Shown here in pieces: positions 11,936 through 23,100 of a stretch of 64,000 nt of DNA. The position numbers were made by a program, and so were the translations under genes. The stretch spans positions 61,818,894-61,882,893 of the forward strand of contig OY726574.1 in assembly GCA_963383645.1 (NCBI GenBank), read 5' to 3'. Numbering within the stretch: position 1 is the first letter of the stretch; each line of letters begins with the position of its first letter. The DNA comes from Muscardinus avellanarius. Lineage: Eukaryota > Chordata > Mammalia > Rodentia > Gliridae. A model generated the notes under the pieces. It did no database searches, was not told the origin of the DNA, and saw only the letters and a program-made list of their open reading frames with translations.

Positions 11936-12123
11936 GCAAATACATAAGTAAGTAAATTGACATCCAGGCACATAACACGTTTTAATTTGAGGCTAACTCT
12001 TGCCTTCCCTGGGCAAACAGATGAAATCTCTCTCAGAATTTGAATATTCTTAGAACCCTATGAAAGGCTCTTCTCAAACGTGTGCATTTGACACACATGT
12101 ACATTAATGCACACACGTGCGCG

Positions 12124-12174
<51 letters not shown>

Positions 12175-12259
12175 CTGTACTCAGAGTCTCAACGTAGCTT
12201 CAGAAACGCCCTTCCCTCCACACTCAGCACACTCTCTGTTCTGAGTGTTGGCCACTGTC
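11936..12259. repeat. Local direct duplication, left copy
   Basis: It begins gcaaatacataagtaagtaa and ends near ggccactgtc. It shares long colinear stretches with 13498-13827, including the CA repeat and its flanks, with scattered substitutions and an indel of roughly 20-25 bases. See findings. Confidence 0.8.
12115..12172. repeat. (GC)n(AC)n microsatellite inside left duplication copy
   Basis: Seven CG/GC units run straight into about 20 AC units. The alternating purine-pyrimidine run is Z-DNA prone. Confidence 0.95.
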
Positions 12260-12807
12260 GCAGAGGGCCATCCATGTCCATTCTTGTTTCTCCCACATTT
12301 TTATAAGTCAATTTGGTAGGACCTGGAACAGAATGTGGTGGTATGACTAGGCACCAGGGAGACAGGTTTTGTCAGTGATCGATTTGTGTTTTAATTTATG
12401 CAGACCATAAAAGATGTTCAGTCTGTTCTTTAATTTATAGGCCATAATTTGAAAACAGTCTAATCAGACAGCAGGAAACTCGTTTTGAGAGAATGTGTTC
12501 TTTTCAGAAGTTCACCAAATTGCTCGCAACAAGCCACTGGTTTATCAGTTGGCACAATAAATCAATCTTGCTTCCCCAAACATAGCGCCAGTTCTTCAGA
12601 CAAGGATTAGCAGTACCCCATGAATATCCTGCAAAGAGTAGGAAAGGAGTCCAAGAAAAGGACATGGCTTCTTGGAGAACATGTTCAATCACTTAATAAG
12701 GATTTCCATGCACACCCTGTTGTGTTCCGTGTGCCTTCAGATGGGCCCCGTGCAATTAGGAGTTCTTCTTGTCTATGGAAATATTTTACCAAAAATGCTT
12801 ACTCCTA
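12260..12807. other. Intronic sequence between duplication copies
   Basis: 12260-12400 may be a weakly matching extension of the duplicated unit. The rest is not recognised. Confidence 0.35.
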
Positions 12808-12982
12808 GCTGGGCACAGTGGCACATGCCTATGACCCCAGTACTTGGGTGGCCGAGACAGGAGGATTGCAGGTTCAAGACCAGCCTCAGCAACTTCGCAA
12901 GGCCTTTAGCAATTAGACCCTGTTTCAAAATAAAACAAGGCTGGGGATATAGCTCAGAGGTAAAGCACCCCCACTTTCACAT

Positions 12983-13022
<40 letters not shown>
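12808..13022 (+). mobile_element. Dimeric B1-ID SINE ending in (CA)n
   Basis: gctgggcacagtggcacatgcc start, ID half ggctggggatatagctcagagg, and the A-rich tail turned into a (CA)n repeat at 12984-13022. Confidence 0.85.
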
Positions 13023-13027
<5 letters not shown>

Positions 13028-13113
13028 AAGTTTACTCCTTAGAGAATGGTTACTTCGTGTCTGTTTATTGATTTAGATAGCAGATTTGCTCACTTTTGAA
13101 AGGTAGACTGTCC

Positions 13114-13262
13114 AGCTGGGTACCATGGCACACATCTATAGTAATCCACCTATAATCCCAGTGTTTAGGAGATTAAGAAAGGCAGAATGCAGGTTTAAGG
13201 TCAGCCTTGGCGATTCATAAGACCCTCAGCATCTTAGTGAGACCCTGACTTGCAAAACAAAT
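13114..13262 (+). mobile_element. B1-like half of a SINE
   Basis: gctgggtaccatggcacac start and gagaccctgacttgcaaaac end. The ID half is missing. Confidence 0.7.
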
Positions 13263-13497
13263 TTAACTAGGAAACTCCGCTGACTATAAAGTTGAGTGGT
13301 GATTTTGAAAAATGTGAAACTAAAAGAAAACATACTTCTCAGAACCACACAGCTTTATTCTTCAGTCTTATTAAAAGGCTTATTAAGTATTTTACTAAGT
13401 ACTATACAATGTAAAGAAATGAGGTCTACTACACAATATTTCATATCTATAATGTTTATGCCAACTTTTATAAACATTTTTTTCTGATAGCATTTTT

Positions 13498-13703
13498 GCA
13501 AATATATAAGTAAGTAAATCTGCATCCATGCACACACACACAATATAATTTAAGGCTAGCTCTCGCCCTCCCTCATGGTGCCTATGTGGGTGAACGGACT
13601 AAATCTCTTTTAGCATTTGAATATGCTTAGAACCCTAGGAAAGCTTCTTCACAAATGTGTGCATTAGACACACATGTGCATTCACGCGCGCACACACACA
13701 CAT

Positions 13704-13739
<36 letters not shown>

Positions 13740-13827
13740 CTGTACTCAGTCTTAAGTTAGCCTCAGAAATGCTCTTCGCTCCACTGGGAACAGCTCACTC
13801 CCTCTGTTCTGAGTGCAGGCCACCGTC
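13498..13827. repeat. Local direct duplication, right copy
   Basis: Starts gcaaatatataagtaagtaa and ends near ggccaccgtc. It is the partner of 11936-12259, about 1.56 kb downstream in the same orientation. Confidence 0.8.
13684..13737. repeat. (CG)n(CA)n microsatellite inside right duplication copy
   Basis: A short CG run is followed by CA units with one interrupting catg. It holds the same position as the repeat of the left copy. Confidence 0.95.
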
Positions 13828-14134
13828 TGTCTTTTTTAAAATTCTGTATGAGTAGTCACAGTGAATTGAATTTCCTGTGGGGAAGACAGGATCAGTCTCG
13901 TGTTTTTTCTCTCATACCTCTTACATCTCTGCCGTTGTCAGTTTGAGGAGCCTAAACCCTCAGAATCTTCACTCGTGTTTCCTGCTGGGCCTCCTCCCTG
14001 GTACCCACACCACAAGTTAACATGCAGGTACTGTCCTGCGCCTCAGTAACGTTAATACCTCGTAGACTGCAGGGGCCCTATATGATTATAATGAGGCTTG
14101 GGAAAATTCCATCATCTAGTATTTTTGCTGTACT

Positions 14135-15062
14135 CTTTCTTTTTCTTCAAAACTTTATTTATTCTTTTTAGTTTTATGTGGAACTTATACAAAATGGCAT
14201 GCATTCAGACTGTGCTTGGTGCCCTCTCCCCCCCACTTCCCCTTCCCCCTCCCAACAATGAGTGTCCAGGTCAATCATGCTATATTTATATTTTTACACA
14301 AATTCAGATGTAGCTCCTTCTTTAATCAACCTCAGCTTCCTCTCCCATCCTTCCATTCTAGTTATGGTGAGATTTCTCCTCCATTGTCTGGAGTCCCTCT
14401 GGTATTCCTAATGCTCCCTAGTTTGGGCATATTAGAGAAAACACATGTCCCTTCTCTTTCTGTGCTTGGCTGAGCTCACCTAACATAATGTTCTCCAGGT
14501 CTTTCCATTTTCTTGCGAATGACATGATTTTGTTCTTCTTTATTGCTGAGTAAAAAATTCCATTGTGTGTATTTCCCATAATTTTATAATCTATTCATCT
14601 GTTAATGGAGACCTATGTTGGTTCCATACTTTGGCTATTGTGAATTGTGCTGCTGTGAACATAGGTATGCATATGTTGCTGTAGTTCTCTGAATTCAACC
14701 CCTTTGGAAAGATACCCAGGAGTGGTATAGCTGGGTCATATGGTGGATCTATTCCCACCTTTCTTAGGAATCTCCACACAGATCTCCATAGTGGCTGAAC
14801 TAGTTTGCTTTCCCACCAACCGTGTAAAAGAGTTCCTCTTTCCCCACATCCTCACCAGCATTTGTTATTTGATTTCTTTATGCTTGCCACTCTGACTGGG
14901 GTTAGATGGAATCTCAGCGTAGTTTTGATTTGCATCTCCCTGATGGCCAGTGATATAGAACATCTTTTCATGTATCTATTGGCCCTTTGTATCTCTTCTT
15001 TTGTGAAGCGTCTATTCAGTTCAGTTGCCCATTTCTTGATTGGGTTATTTGTTCCTGAGTGT
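14135..15062 (-). mobile_element. L1 3' part, antisense (ORF2 C-terminus and 3' UTR)
   Basis: On the minus strand, 15060 to 14590 translates in fragments to L1 ORF2 C-terminal motifs ([38 protein letters not shown]). 14590 to 14135 is the 3' UTR with the CCC-rich lines. Frameshifts and stops break it, so it is not functional. Confidence 0.85.
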
Positions 15063-15071
15063 CTGGCTAAA

Positions 15072-15155
15072 TGGCTACGGCTGGCCTCAAACCTGTAACT
15101 GTTCTGCCTCCGCCTCACAAATGCTGGGATTAGAGGTGTGCCGCCGTGCCTGGCT
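15072..15155 (-). mobile_element. B1-like half of a SINE, antisense
   Basis: cggctggcctcaaacctgta to ccgccgtgcctggct. Only the left half is present, abutting the L1. Confidence 0.75.
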
Positions 15156-15436
15156 GGATGTATCACGCTGATCAACCCGCTGGACCTTGCTTGCGGGCCT
15201 TCCACTTCTGCATTGCAGAGCGGGAGAAAGTAGAAGCCTTGAGAAGGATGGAGACCCGCCTTGGCCCTTGCAAATCATTTGCTTTCCCTGGGCCAATGAT
15301 CAAGGCCGGCCACGGCTTGAGAATTGGTTAAGTACGTCCAATTCCGAGCAGGAAGGAAACCGAGCATGGGCGTTCTACAGAGGTTTGGGAACCGTCTCTC
15401 TGATGCCAGCTCTGTTCAGTCTGAATCTCATTCAGT
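15156..15436. other. Unique intronic sequence
   Basis: Nothing is recognised. Confidence 0.35.
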
Positions 15437-15625
15437 GGGTCTCAAATTCACCTGCACTTGGAGTCGCCTGGGGAACTTCAGGAAATTATGGGATGCCTCT
15501 CTCTCACCCCAGAAGTTGAGATTTAAATGGCCTGGTATGTAGCCTGGGCTTTAGAATTTATTCACCACCCCGTCTCCCTTACCCCGTGATTCTCAGGCAT
15601 AGGCAAATCAGTGAATTGCTTACTT
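15437..15625 (+). mobile_element. MER5-like hAT-Charlie element
   Basis: gtgggtctcaaattcacctgc, gtcgcctggggaacttcagga and a ccctgtgattctcaggcat-type end follow the order of MER5. Confidence 0.65.
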
Positions 15626-15779
15626 AGATTAGAGCACTCTGGGATAGCGACTCTAACCACTGCAAAGGGAGCACCGGAGATTGAGCCAACTTCAGGACTT
15701 GCCCAGCACACATCTGCACTGCCCTCCCACCCAGCAGATCCCGCGGGCCAGGCCGTTGTCTAAATCCTAGCCACTCTGC

Positions 15780-15872
15780 GCCGCACACCGGAGCATTGCC
15801 TGCCTGGGGGCTTGTTCAAGATGCAGAGTCCTTGAGCCTCCGGCCAGTGCTGCGGCTAAGAACCGCAGCGCA
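15780..15872 (+). mobile_element. MER5-like fragment
   Basis: gagcattgcctgcctggggg, cttgttcaagatgcagagtc: a second short MER5-type piece. Confidence 0.5.
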
Positions 15873-16491
15873 GGCATGCCAGAATGCCCCGTAGGTCAAG
15901 GCGCTGCGCCCAGCCTGGGGTGGCACAGCGCTGGCTCCTAGCCTTCTCCTCCTGACTTCAGTGTACACGGGGATTATTAGCTACGGGCTGCTGGTTAAAA
16001 GTGACTCTCCCTAAAGATGTTGTTTTCTCAGTAAGTTCAAAGCCACTTTCCGAGTTGTTTCATGTTTCTGAATTCCAAAGCCAAAAACAAGCACCGCTTT
16101 GGAGGAGGGACGTAGCCTGCCGCAGCCCTCAGCGAGGTAATGAGCAGCCAGCAGAGCCCAGCACTGTTTACTTGATTGATGGCCGGCTGGAGCCAGCGCG
16201 TGGGCACCAAGGTAATTAGAGGATCCAGAGCAGGCCTCGCTTTCCGGGCCGGAGGCTGTTGCCTGACGCGATGAGGATGCGTTGGCGGAGCCTCTCCTGG
16301 AAGCTGGGTAGCGTGGCTGCGGGAGGCAGTGGCTCCTGGCCCTGGATCAGAGGTGCTTCCAGTTCGGTTCTGAGGTTCCTGAGCCCCAAAAGGCGTCTCC
16401 AAAGCAGTGGATTTAGAGTCTCTGCTTACGGGCAGGAGGTGAGTCTACTGCAAGCCCTAGATGCGCCAGGCATCACCCAGAGAGAAGGAAG
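15873..16491. other. CpG-richer unique intronic sequence
   Basis: Clearly more CpG than the surroundings (for example gcgctgcgccc, ttccgggccgg, gacgcgatg, gcgttggcgg). Open on both strands for over 100 codons, but no protein family is recognised. See findings. Confidence 0.5.
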
Positions 16492-16539
<48 letters not shown>

Positions 16540-16560
16540 TCCCTCTCCCTCTCCCTCTCC

Positions 16561-16596
<36 letters not shown>
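16492..16596. repeat. Pure pyrimidine repeat (CT)n(CCCTCT)n(CT)n
   Basis: 105 uninterrupted pyrimidines; the centre has CCCTCT units. Confidence 0.95.
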
Positions 16597-16600
<4 letters not shown>

Positions 16601-17160
16601 AACAATAACTTGACACAAGTCCAAGCCAGTTAAAAAGCTACTAAAGGGAACCCAATTTAGCCGAGTTTTAGTGGGCTAAAAACAGATGCCTCAAACCGTT
16701 TCAGGATGTTCCAGGAGATGAGATGAGGAGGCCGGATCCCAAATGGCTCATCCGCCTCTCCTGGGCCCGTCCCGCCAGGCGCCTCTGTGTGGGAGAGAGG
16801 GGCCCACCCTACACGCTCAGAAAGGAAGCCCCCCACGCTTCTGTGCCCCTAATCACTGCTTCACCTAGGCCTCCAGGTGGCAGGCTGGCCGTGGTGCCAA
16901 GCAGTTCCGCGCAGAGTGAGTGTTCCTGGCTTTGCTTGGAAAGCAGCTGCCCCAGTCCACCGGAGCGCAGCTCCGCTCTGGGGCTCAGCTGCAGATGCTG
17001 CCTGTGGCCTCTGGCACCCTCAGCATCGTACCAGGGCAGGTGGGAAGGGCCAAATTGCAGATCTCACCAGAACTTACCGAAGGGGATTAATTGGGAGCGC
17101 ATCTGAAGAACCCCAAAGAAAAGCTTTGCTCAATATTGGCAGAGATGGGCCCCTACACAA

Positions 17161-17162
<2 letters not shown>
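16597..17162. other. GC-rich unique intronic sequence
   Basis: No repeat is recognised. Overlapping open frames of 115-127 codons have no recognisable domain and look like GC-driven chance frames. Confidence 0.45.

Positions 17163-17199
<37 letters not shown>
17163..17199. repeat. (CA)n microsatellite
   Basis: About 18 CA units. Confidence 0.95.
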
Positions 17200-17322
17200 A
17201 GACTCATATTTATTGGAAATCTGAGGGCAGACAGTGTAGAGTCTAAAAGAGAAGTTACCATGCATTGCATTCTGTACCTAGTAAATTCACTTATTAGATA
17301 AGCAACACCTGGATAAGGTAGT

Positions 17323-17323
17323 T

Positions 17324-17356
<33 letters not shown>

Positions 17357-17540
17357 GTGGTACTGGGGTTCCTGGAATCCCTTCTACCTCCGGGCTACAC
17401 TCCCAGACCTATTTTTACATTTTTATTTGGAAACAGGGTCTCCTAAGGCAGCGCACGCTGCTGGCTTCGAACCTGCGCGATCCTCCTGTCTCTGCCTCCC
17501 AAGCGCGGGGATTACAAGCGTGCGCCACCACGCCCGGCCC
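17323..17540 (-). mobile_element. Young-subfamily dimeric SINE with exact target-site duplication
   Basis: T-run, then ggtactggggttcctgg, the ctacctccgggctacactcc ID half and a clean B1 half to cacgcccggcc. It is flanked by an exact 10-base repeat taaggtagtt at 17314 and 17541. Confidence 0.9.
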
Positions 17541-18561
17541 TAAGGTAGTTTTACTAGGTAAGATGGCCTAGTATAACATAGGTTGCAGGTGTAGGTGTGA
17601 TTTTGTTTGCTTATAATTTCCAGAGAAAACTGAATTTTTTAGTGTTATGTGTATCCATCCCATCGAGTTACTAAATTTCAGGCGTGTGTGTGTGTGTGTG
17701 TTTGTGTACTATGTCTGTACTTCTGTCTACTCCCTCTGCTTGCAAACTGAAGTAACAGAGAGGAAGAAGCAATGTCCCCAAACATAGGGGAGAATTCCAG
17801 TATGTATCACTTAAGCATCTTTTTTCACGAGCACTGTAAAAGCATAGTGATAGAATTTTTACAAGTGAAATTACAGCTGCTGTCAAGTTAGATAGCCCTA
17901 CATAGGACATCCATGGTCTGTTCAGACTGACTTTGCTGGAAAGGAGAAAACACAGGCCGGTCTCACTCTGGGATGTTGTAATACTGCACAGTACCTGAAT
18001 CTCTGCAGTATTACAGATAAGCCCTTTATGAAATTAATGTTTCTGTGGCAAGGAAAAAAAGACTCTAAAAGGAGACTAAAATCTGGCTTCCTATTATGTC
18101 CACCTGTCTCGAACTTCTAGCCAGTCTTGCCAGCTCTGGGTAATAAGGATAACCCAAAATTGCCAGAAAGTTCCATAGGGAAGCAGCTAGAATAGTGACC
18201 AACCCGTGCCACGCTGGGTACAGCAGTGCACTGCGGCTGTCTGGTGTTTGCAGAAATCTCAACCCATAGTCTCTTTGTTTCTAAATATCCTCTCTCTGGG
18301 CATCTCTTTCCTACAGTGACCCCGTGACTGTCTTTCCCATGCAGTCCAGCTGTGTGTATGCACTGTATATTTGGTGTATTCAGGACACAATGGCCAAGTG
18401 TCCCAGGGTTTGCAGAACAATACCCTTTGCCTGCTGGCTGCTAATAAGCAGGTACCACTGGTTATGAGAAGGGTGTCACCCTAGCTTCAAAACAAACTAG
18501 TTTTACACGGGTATCAAATAGAGTTCACATCTATGGAGAAAAGACTGGAGGGTGGTGGCCT

Positions 18562-18593
18562 ATGAGATCCCTCGGAACACTGAGGGATCTCAT
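18562..18593. repeat. Perfect inverted repeat, 12-bp stem and 8-base loop
   Basis: atgagatccctc at 18562-18573 and its exact reverse complement at 18582-18593, loop ggaacact. It lies in a SINE-free intron segment 1.5 kb before the first exon of the window. Confidence 0.8.
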
Positions 18594-19401
18594 CGACTGG
18601 GAAGAACTGGTGGGAGGAGAGCCTTCCACACAGAAGACGTGGCTTGAGCAGGATCTGGGGTCACAGAGTACGCTTGGGGATCAGGAAAACCACTTTCCCT
18701 TGTACATAAGCCATAGGCCAATAAAAAAAGTAGTAAAAAAAGAGGCCCATGATGCAAGTTTGGGCCAGATTTTAAGCATTCCTTACCTGCCAGGCTAAAG
18801 ATTTCTACTTAATCTCACAGGCAGTATTGTCAATAGCAAAAACTTGAGCGGTGCCATCGATGTGCAGGGATTCCACCTGGCCAGGGTTTTCTGGAATTAG
18901 TTTGTATAGTACACTCAGGCAAGAAGATTCTCAAGACTGTGACTGAGAGAATAAAGTGTTGGAAATCACATCTGGGAGGTGTTGTCAAAGATGCTCCTGG
19001 AATCGACAACACACCTAGAGTTGGGCTTTGGGAAAGGACTTGGCCAAGATTTGTGCCTGGGTGGGAGAGAAAATAAAGTGGCCTTAGCTCAGGTGTCAAC
19101 AAGAGAGCAAAAAATGTGGAAAAGACCTCTGTCTAGACATTTTGCCTTTGGGGTGCAAGCAGGGCCTCTAAGAAGAGGCCCACAAAACAAGTGAAAGGTA
19201 AGTTGCGTAATGGGGGGATGGACCCAGAGTTAGAGGATGGACATTTATCCTTGGAGGGGCAGGAACAGGAGCAAGGGAAACTCTCGGGCATGAAAGCGAG
19301 CCAGAGAGGTCAAAGACAGAAGCTAATGATGCCCCTGCTCCACCTGGGCCTTTGGTCTCTCTTATGGCAAGCTTTTACTGGTACCTGGAGATGCTACAGG
19401 A

Positions 19402-19407
19402 CAAAAA

Positions 19408-19462
<55 letters not shown>
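19402..19462. repeat. (AAAT)n microsatellite
   Basis: About 15 AAAT units. Confidence 0.95.
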
Positions 19463-20063
19463 GAATATTTTAAAAATAGAAAAAAATTCTAGGAGGACCC
19501 AAGTGTAACAGATTTTGGATAATATGGAAAGACTTTTCCTACTTAGTCAAGTTTCGCTGATTGGATTTACTTATTTTATTGATATGAATCCATAGTTCTA
19601 ACTAGGGAAATACATGTAGTTACTTCCTTCAGAAAAAAAAAAAAACCTCATGTTTAATTGTTGTTTCTGATTATCTTCTCATTCCTCCTCAAAAGATTTT
19701 AAACTACTTGCGGAAGCTTGGAAAAATTTGAGATTCGGAGGAACTTAAGGAAGGTTTCATTTTTCCTCGCCATTCCCTGGACAGAGATGCCGAGGAAAAT
19801 AGTGATGACTCTAACTGGGATGTGTGTAGCATATATATAATTTGTTAACTTTAGACCATATTCCTAAGTCTTACTCCTCCCATGGCTCAATTTGGTTTCT
19901 TTCCTGGAAAGAGGGGAAAAAAAATGGATGGAAAAAATAGACCTTGTTCTTGAGTGTATGGTTAACTTTTATTTTTGTGTGCAGATTTTATTGTAGTGTG
20001 ACCCTTCTCTGGGAGAACTGAGCGCAAATAAATAACCCATAATTTCCTTTGTGTTTTCTGAAG

Positions 20064-20180
20064 GTGAAATGCTGCAAATACTGGCCAGATGACACAGAGA
20101 TATACAAAGACATTAAAGTCACCCTAATAGAGACAGAACTCCTGGCAGAGTATGTGATCAGGACGTTTGCTGTTGAAAAG
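20064..20180 (+). CDS. PTPRM: PTPRM exon: D1 segment after the first D1 exons
   Basis: This exon is 117 bp, phase 0 at both ends, and encodes residues 1-39 of the window product, from [10 protein letters not shown] to RTFAVEK. The acceptor is ttttctgaag before GTGAAATGC. The donor is AAG/gtgggt, a usable but not consensus site (G at +3, G at +4). The segment is the D1 beta-sheet region between the substrate-recognition part and the WPD loop; KYWP is a family-conserved motif. The preceding exon, expected to end in a VEVGR-like sequence, is not in the window, so the intron to the left is longer than 20 kb. The matching D2 exon is 35729-35854, which starts at the equivalent place ([10 protein letters not shown]). 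Confidence 0.95.
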
Positions 20181-23100
20181 GTGGGTTTCAGAGCCCGGCT
20201 GTGCGCTGCCGGCCCCGCGTGGTCAGACAGGTAGGCTGTCTCCAGGCTTCCCCAGGGGACAGCTTGCCTTCTGATTCCGTAATAGCTCTGTTCCATCTTT
20301 ATCGGAAGTCATTCCCATTTTATAACAGTCTACATTTTGCAACTAAACCAGAAGATAGTGTCAGTTTGTCCATTTTCTCCACCTCTCTTTCCTCAACAAA
20401 GTTTGTTTGTTTTCAATGAACATCCTTCGGGTTTGGCACACACCCTCCGTGTTGAACACGCGCATGGGTTTCCCAGGGGTGAGTTGTTATCGGTGCTGAG
20501 ACACGGATCCTAACTCGTCCTGGAATCCCTCCCTCCCTTGATGCCTTTTGGATGGATTTTCCTGGCAGAAGCAATCTACCTGGAAAACTAAGTGACCTCC
20601 CGCGAAGCCGGGACGCTCTTGCATGGGCCAGCGCATCCATCCATCCCTCCTCACGTCCATACTGATTTAGCCTTAGTAGAGATGCTGGTGTTGGGTCGGT
20701 ATATGCGGGGCTTTGGTTCTACTCTGCCTCACCCCATCCGAATGGATGGGGCTTCTGCTCTGGGAAGCACTGTAGGGCATAACGGGGAATTTCCTTATCC
20801 CCCCTCTTTCTGCTGACATAGGGAGGGGCCGGAGGTGAAGCAAACTGCAGTCCATCCCGAGAAGTGTCTCAGGTAGGCGGTGGGGAAGGAGGAGGTGATG
20901 TGGCTGAGAAACGCTCTGCCTTCCAGAGGCCCTCAGACTTTTCTATCAAGACCCAAATCTCTGCAAAGGAGCCATGCACAGCTGCAGCAGATGCAGCGAT
21001 TTTGTGGTGAATTGATTCTGCTTATCCTCAGTTACTGGTAGCAGGTCCCTGTGGAGGACCTGGGTTAGAGGCAGGCGGCTGGGCCACTGGCTCTTGGCCC
21101 TGCTCTCCACTCCCCATTTTTATTGCATGTAATAAATGCACTGGGTTAACAAGACCAGGTTAGGAAATCAAGGAAATTGCAACATCTGTTTATTGGCTAA
21201 TTGATGACGACGATTTGAACTCTTCCTTTTTGGTTTGCAAATCCAATTTTGCCATAGAATCACAAGACTGAGAGGACTTTATTTTAATCTGTTACTCATC
21301 CTCTTTAGCATTTTTTTTCTTAGCCTGTCTTTTTAATAAGCGGGCAGGAAGCTTGGAGACTTCAAAGAATGTGAAGTTCTGCTTGACTCAATTCTTCAAG
21401 TTCTGAACCTCACACTTTGATGTCGAATTTTTCCTTCTTAGGCAGGGGGGGGAATAACCACGTGGAGGATTTTTGCATGGCTCTTGGCAAGAACACTCAT
21501 GAATAACTGCATTAAAACTGAAATGAAAGACCCTCGATATTTTTTTTTCTTAAGCCAGTGCTTAAACATGGAGTTCTTTGAACAATAGTCAGCTCTGGAG
21601 CTGGAAATGTGTCTCTTGCTAAAGGAAGGGCTTGTTTGTTTCTTTATTCTTTTTTTTAACCTCTTCTTGTCCTCAGCTGAATTCCCAGCTGCACAGAAAT
21701 GTTTCTGAAACCCCCAGTTATATTAGTCATCAGACAACCAGTGAAACCCGATGCTAGGAAGGGAAAGACGGGGAGCTTGTAAATGTATTTGGGGAAATCA
21801 AAACGACATGCTGGTGACAGTCTAACTGGGCACTTGGAATCGCTAAGGAAAACAAATCATTGAACGTCTGTGTAGCATTCCCGGACGTTTGAAACTTTCT
21901 CATTAAAAGGGAGAGTAAACGAACGGGTGGGTATATACTTTGAGCATCTTACGATTCTGATGGTATTTGGGGACCAAAAGGCGATAAATGGATTTGAATT
22001 CCACTCTGCAGAACAGCCAGACTTGAAACGGAAGGTTTCCTAGTCTGCATCTGATGGTCAACTTCCCTTCCTATATATCAGATTGTTTTAAGAACCCGGG
22101 AAGCGGGAGGAATATGATCCTGATCTGAAACACAGCACTTGCGCTTAGTGATTCAATCATTCCTCAAATATGTATAAAGCGCCCAACCTGGGCTGGGTGC
22201 TGTTATGTGACATGGGTTCTCCCTTCCCATTGTATTACATGGAAAAAATTAAATGACTATCACTTTTTATGTAGCATTAATGCTTTTATAATGAAAACTA
22301 AAAGAAAATGGAATTAGCATCCAGCTGGGAAATATTCGGGCTATGACTGCTGGTTGCATCTATGACTTTCTTTCTCAAATGTATTAGTAAACAACAAATG
22401 GAGGAACCGCTGTGTCCGTGAAGAGTGAGAGCCGGATGATAAGCCATTCCCTTCGCCAACCTTGTCGAGAAGGAACATATTAGAGGGTGGATTTCTCCAA
22501 GGGACAGGTTTTCTGCATTCTAGAAACTGACATTTAGCTCACGCAGAAAATGCATCTTAGACAGGACCCCTTATCACAAAGCAAGAGGCCCCGAGCTTGG
22601 CGAAGGGGGTCTGGAATCTAGGAGCAAAGAAAATGCCCATTTCTTCCCTTTGGAATCTATAAGTATTTGGTGCTGGTCAGCTTTCCCAGCCAGAGGGATG
22701 CTCCGCACACTATATGGACCACCCCTGCCCAAGCCATCATGCCTAAAGCCAAAGGAGCGCTTTAGGGGCTTGGAAGATGGTCGTGAGCTCTGCTGTTTGT
22801 CTGCTGATGGAAACTTTGGGGCTGGCCAAATGTTACCATTTTTCTCAGCAATAAGAAATTGGGTTCCTAGTCACCTACTCTGGGATCACTGAGGCCATTT
22901 AACAAATGACAGGGCTGATTGGCGTCATGAATCTCTGACCGCTTAATTCCTTGCCACTTAAACTCTAAGAAAGAATAGCATTTTCATGGAAAAATAAAGC
23001 TTTGACATTTGGGGATTATTAAACCAAGACATATTAACATGTTAATAGCAGACGAGTCTCTGTATTTGTCTGCCTCTCTGCCTCTCTCTAAGCACATAAA

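Larger units (their letters stand above)
17551..20063. other. Intron with no SINE; short repeats only
   Basis: (TG)n at 17684-17702 and (AAAT)n at 19402-19462 are the only repeats seen. A perfect 12-base hairpin stands at 18562-18593. No upstream PTPRM exon is visible: no D1 KNRY or TQGP-type segment in any frame. Confidence 0.5.

Noticed and set aside
14591..15205. Minus-strand frames with reverse-transcriptase-like C-terminal motifs as a host gene
   Set aside because: They are pieces of a broken antisense L1 ORF2.
16259..16633. 124-codon frame starting in CpG-rich sequence
   Set aside because: Half of it is the CT repeat, there is no recognisable domain, and the opposite strand is also open.
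1..20063. Further upstream PTPRM exons (KNRY, NYINGNYIDGY, TQGP segments)
   Set aside because: No such segment was found in any frame; the previous exon must lie left of the window.
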